From assembly GCA_025927935.1 (NCBI GenBank), contig JAICKM010000417.1, positions 1-6,353 on the forward strand: 6,353 bases of DNA, in the 5' to 3' direction. Origin of the DNA: Chloroflexia bacterium (GTDB lineage: Bacteria > Chloroflexota > Chloroflexia > QHBQ01 > JADMIH01). Positions 4,890-6,353 of the stretch are shown here, in pieces. Under the pieces are notes generated by a model. It had not been told where the DNA came from. It made no database searches and saw only the letters and a program-made list of their open reading frames with translations. Both the position numbers and the translations under genes were made by a program. The first letter of the stretch is position 1; every line of letters starts with the position of its first letter.

Positions 4890-5686
4890 CGCGCGCCGAT
4901 ACCCTGGGCCATGAGCCGGTTGCGCGCTTCCCAGAGTTCGGGGAAAAAGCGGTAGGTAAGCGTCTTGCCCAGGTAGCCGCTACCCGCCGACCCGGCGGTG
5001 CCCGGCGAGCGGTCGCCGATCACGCGCTCGACCAGCTTGACGTGATGGAAGCGCCATTCCTGGAAGCGTACTTCGTACTCGCTCAGCGCCTCAGCCAGCA
5101 GGAACAGGGCGGGGTGGGCGGCGGGCGTCCCGTAGACGCAGACCAGGGCGGCCACGGGATCGGGGTGCAGACCGGCGAGCACGCCGCGGAAAGCCTCGGC
5201 CAGGGTGCGCGGCCAGCGGGCACGCAGCGCCGCGCCGTCCATATACTTGTCGATGACCTTGAAGAAGGTGGCATCGCTGAGGCCGGAGGCCAGTTCCAGT
5301 TCGCGGAATTGCTCCGACTCGAAGCCGCTGGACGTGGAGAGCACGCCGCGGAAGCGGCCAAACTCCAGCGGCGGCATCGTCGCCAGCACGTCCACCTCGG
5401 ACCCCAGCACGCCGAAGATGCCGTTCACCCGCGTGATGAGCCGCGCCGCGTCTAGCAGGCTGCCCCCGTCCAGCAGGCCGATGATCGCTTGCAGTTCGTA
5501 GAGCACCTGCTTGAACCAGAGTTCTTGCGCCTGCTGCACGATGATGAACAGCATCTCGTCGTGGACGGTGGGCAGGCTCAGCGGCGATTGCAGTGCGAGC
5601 AATTCGGGCACGCGCAGATAGGAGCCGTAAGTCAGCGGACCGGAGCCGGGGCCGGGCGCGTGGTTGTGCTCAGTATTGGGCGGCAT
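4886..5686 (-). CDS. kynA: Tryptophan 2,3-dioxygenase family protein with Gln at the distal-His position
   Basis: Heme dioxygenase family that converts L-tryptophan plus O2 to N-formylkynurenine, the first step of the kynurenine pathway, in the cytosol. 266 residues, close to usual bacterial length. Family blocks in order: LTYGSYLRVPELLALQ (18-33), VHDEMLFIIVQQAQELWFKQ (41-60), LEFGRFRGVLSTSSGFESEQFRELE (from 107; R113 aligns with the substrate-binding Arg), HHVKLVERVIG (214-224; H215 aligns with the proximal heme ligand), and GTAGSAGSGYL (229-239), matching GTGGSSG. The block that usually reads THQAYELWFKQ here has Gln51 in place of the distal His, so activity or specificity may differ. The start at 5686 overlaps the epimerase gene by 17 bases and has a G-rich weak SD, suggesting coupling. 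No kynB or kynU is in view. Family sure; tryptophan as substrate probable. Confidence 0.9.
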   Translation of the reverse strand: MPPNTEHNHAPGPGSGPLTYGSYLRVPELLALQSPLSLPTVHDEMLFIIVQQAQELWFKQVLYELQAIIGLLDGGSLLDAARLITRVNGIFGVLGSEVDVLATMPPLEFGRFRGVLSTSSGFESEQFRELELASGLSDATFFKVIDKYMDGAALRARWPRTLAEAFRGVLAGLHPDPVAALVCVYGTPAAHPALFLLAEALSEYEVRFQEWRFHHVKLVERVIGDRSPGTAGSAGSGYLGKTLTYRFFPELWEARNRLMAQGIGAR

Positions 5687-6116
5687 TATCAGCCCCCACC
5701 GGCGGTTCGCCGTGCGCGCCGCCCTGCCGCAGCTCGATCAACACCCCATGCGCGGCGCGCGGGTGGATAAAGGCCACCAGGCTGCCCTCGGCGCCGGGGC
5801 GCGGCTCCGGGTTGACCAGCTCGACGCCCGCCGCGGCCAACTGGCCCAGCAGCCCGCGCAGGTCGTCCACCTCGAAGCAGATGTGGTGGACGCCCTCGCC
5901 GCGGTTGGTCAGGAACTTCTGCACCGGGCCTTCCTCGCCCAGCGGGTGCAGCAACTCCAGGCGGCTCTCGCCCGCCGGGAAAAAGGCGACAGCGACCCCT
6001 TCCGCCGGGACAGCCTCGGTGCCCGTGCATTGCAGCCCCAGCGCCTCCCAGAAGGCGCGCGCCTGGGCATCCTGCACGGCCAGCCCGATATGGTTAATGC
6101 GTAAGATGCGCGCCAT
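5670..6116 (-). CDS. mce: Methylmalonyl-CoA epimerase (VOC superfamily)
   Basis: Interconverts (2R)- and (2S)-methylmalonyl-CoA, linking propionyl-CoA carboxylase and methylmalonyl-CoA mutase; cytoplasmic and metal dependent. 148 residues, normal length, with two beta-alpha-beta-beta-beta modules. Likely metal ligands are His9 in INHIGLAVQD, Glu54 in SRLELLHPL, one of His77/His78 in GVHHICFEVDDL, and Glu128 in HGVLIEL. The AFIHPRAAHGVLIEL ending is typical of epimerases rather than glyoxalases. ATG 6116 follows AGAGGAG (6127-6121 on the minus strand) by 4 bases. After the last beta strand the protein runs on for about 19 residues (QGGAHGEPPVGADNAAQY) that overlap the dioxygenase start. A heptamer repeat lies directly upstream of the ribosome binding site. 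Mutase and carboxylase genes are not in the window. Confidence 0.92.
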   Translation of the reverse strand: MARILRINHIGLAVQDAQARAFWEALGLQCTGTEAVPAEGVAVAFFPAGESRLELLHPLGEEGPVQKFLTNRGEGVHHICFEVDDLRGLLGQLAAAGVELVNPEPRPGAEGSLVAFIHPRAAHGVLIELRQGGAHGEPPVGADNAAQY

Positions 6117-6130
6117 TGCTCTCCTCTAGA

Positions 6131-6264
6131 CAAGTGGTCGGTGGTCAGTGACGACGGATAACTACCTGGGCCGGCGCATGGAAACTCCAGACTCAGGTTT
6201 CGTCTAGCAGATCACGCCACTCTCTTCTCTTTACTGACCACTGACCACTGTCACTGACCACTCG
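6131..6264. repeat. Second inverted TGGTCAG-heptamer repeat pair
   Basis: The left arm AGTGGTCGGTGGTCAGT (6133-6149) pairs with ACTGACCACTGACCACT (6233-6249) at 16 of 17 positions, the exception being G-T. The right side carries a further copy (CACTGACCACTCG, 6252-6264), whose complement CGAGTGGTCAGTG is shared with both arms of the 1643-1777 pair. The interior of about 83 bp is unrelated to the other interior. The segment fills the gap between the upstream partial gene, which stops 1 base beyond it, and the epimerase start. Confidence 0.7.
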
Positions 6265-6353
6265 CTATTTCGTTGCCCCGGCCTGGCCCGGAGGCGGATC
6301 GATCCAACTGAACGGGTAGGTCGCGTCGTCGTATTCCTTGGCCCAGCGGGTCA
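6265..6353 (-). CDS. C-terminal end of an unidentified protein, 5' partial
   Basis: The minus-strand frame is open from the window edge and gives 28 residues, TRWAKEYDDATYPFSW then IDPPPGQAGATK, before TAG at 6267-6265. It has protein-like composition with G/C-rich third positions, and shares strand with the epimerase and dioxygenase genes, so it may be the preceding gene of that operon. The stop directly abuts a heptamer repeat. The fragment is too short to name a family; a propionate or methylmalonyl-CoA pathway enzyme would fit the context, but nothing in the residues shows it. Confidence 0.55.
   Translation of the reverse strand, partial: TRWAKEYDDATYPFSWIDPPPGQAGATK

Noticed and set aside
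4850..5455. 201-codon plus-strand frame opposite the dioxygenase
   Set aside because: The minus strand carries all the tryptophan dioxygenase motifs; this frame is a GC-driven shadow.

Overview
The window looks like ordinary chromosome from a GC-rich member of the Chloroflexota (class Chloroflexia or a relative). This assignment is an inference. It rests on a secreted protein with a Thr/Pro 'TPTPTNTPTP' tail and a C-terminal 'QAFERRVLTYTP...WRYG' module, both of which I associate with that phylum, on strong G/C third-position bias, and on two kinds of short dispersed intergenic repeat. No rRNA, tRNA, CRISPR array, transposase or phage gene is visible.

Left part (1-2081). The 3' end of a livF-type branched-chain amino acid ABC transporter ATPase is followed after 3 bases, in the same frame, by a tandem-GNAT acetyltransferase. 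Homology and a Shine-Dalgarno sequence place the acetyltransferase start at a CTG codon. It converges on a small acidic protein of 101 residues on the minus strand. Between the two ends lies a 135-bp segment bounded by a perfect 20-bp inverted repeat built from the heptamer TGGTCAG; both genes end inside its arms.

Middle (2082-4885). A 257-bp divergent intergenic region holds a 15-bp palindrome and two hairpins. It leads into a secreted 402-aa protein, followed by a REP-like dispersed repeat and a strong intrinsic terminator. Next come an extended -10 promoter, about 320 bases without a convincing gene, a possible 43-aa cationic small protein, and a YdeI/OmpD-associated (DUF1905 + OmdA) protein. 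A 25-codon ORF overlaps the YdeI stop as ATGA and may be a gene remnant.

Right part (4886-6353, minus strand). A methylmalonyl-CoA epimerase gene overlaps a downstream tryptophan 2,3-dioxygenase gene by 17 bases. Upstream is the last 28 codons of an unidentified gene, separated from the epimerase by a second segment bounded by inverted heptamer repeats. The dioxygenase keeps its proximal heme histidine but has Gln where the distal active-site His normally sits.

No wholly new multi-gene system can be demonstrated. The best leads are the distal-His-to-Gln dioxygenase in an overlapping pair with a methylmalonyl-CoA epimerase, the paired inverted heptamer repeats at gene ends, the CTG start, the internally duplicated 101-aa protein beside a palindrome, and the cationic small ORF ahead of the YdeI-family gene.
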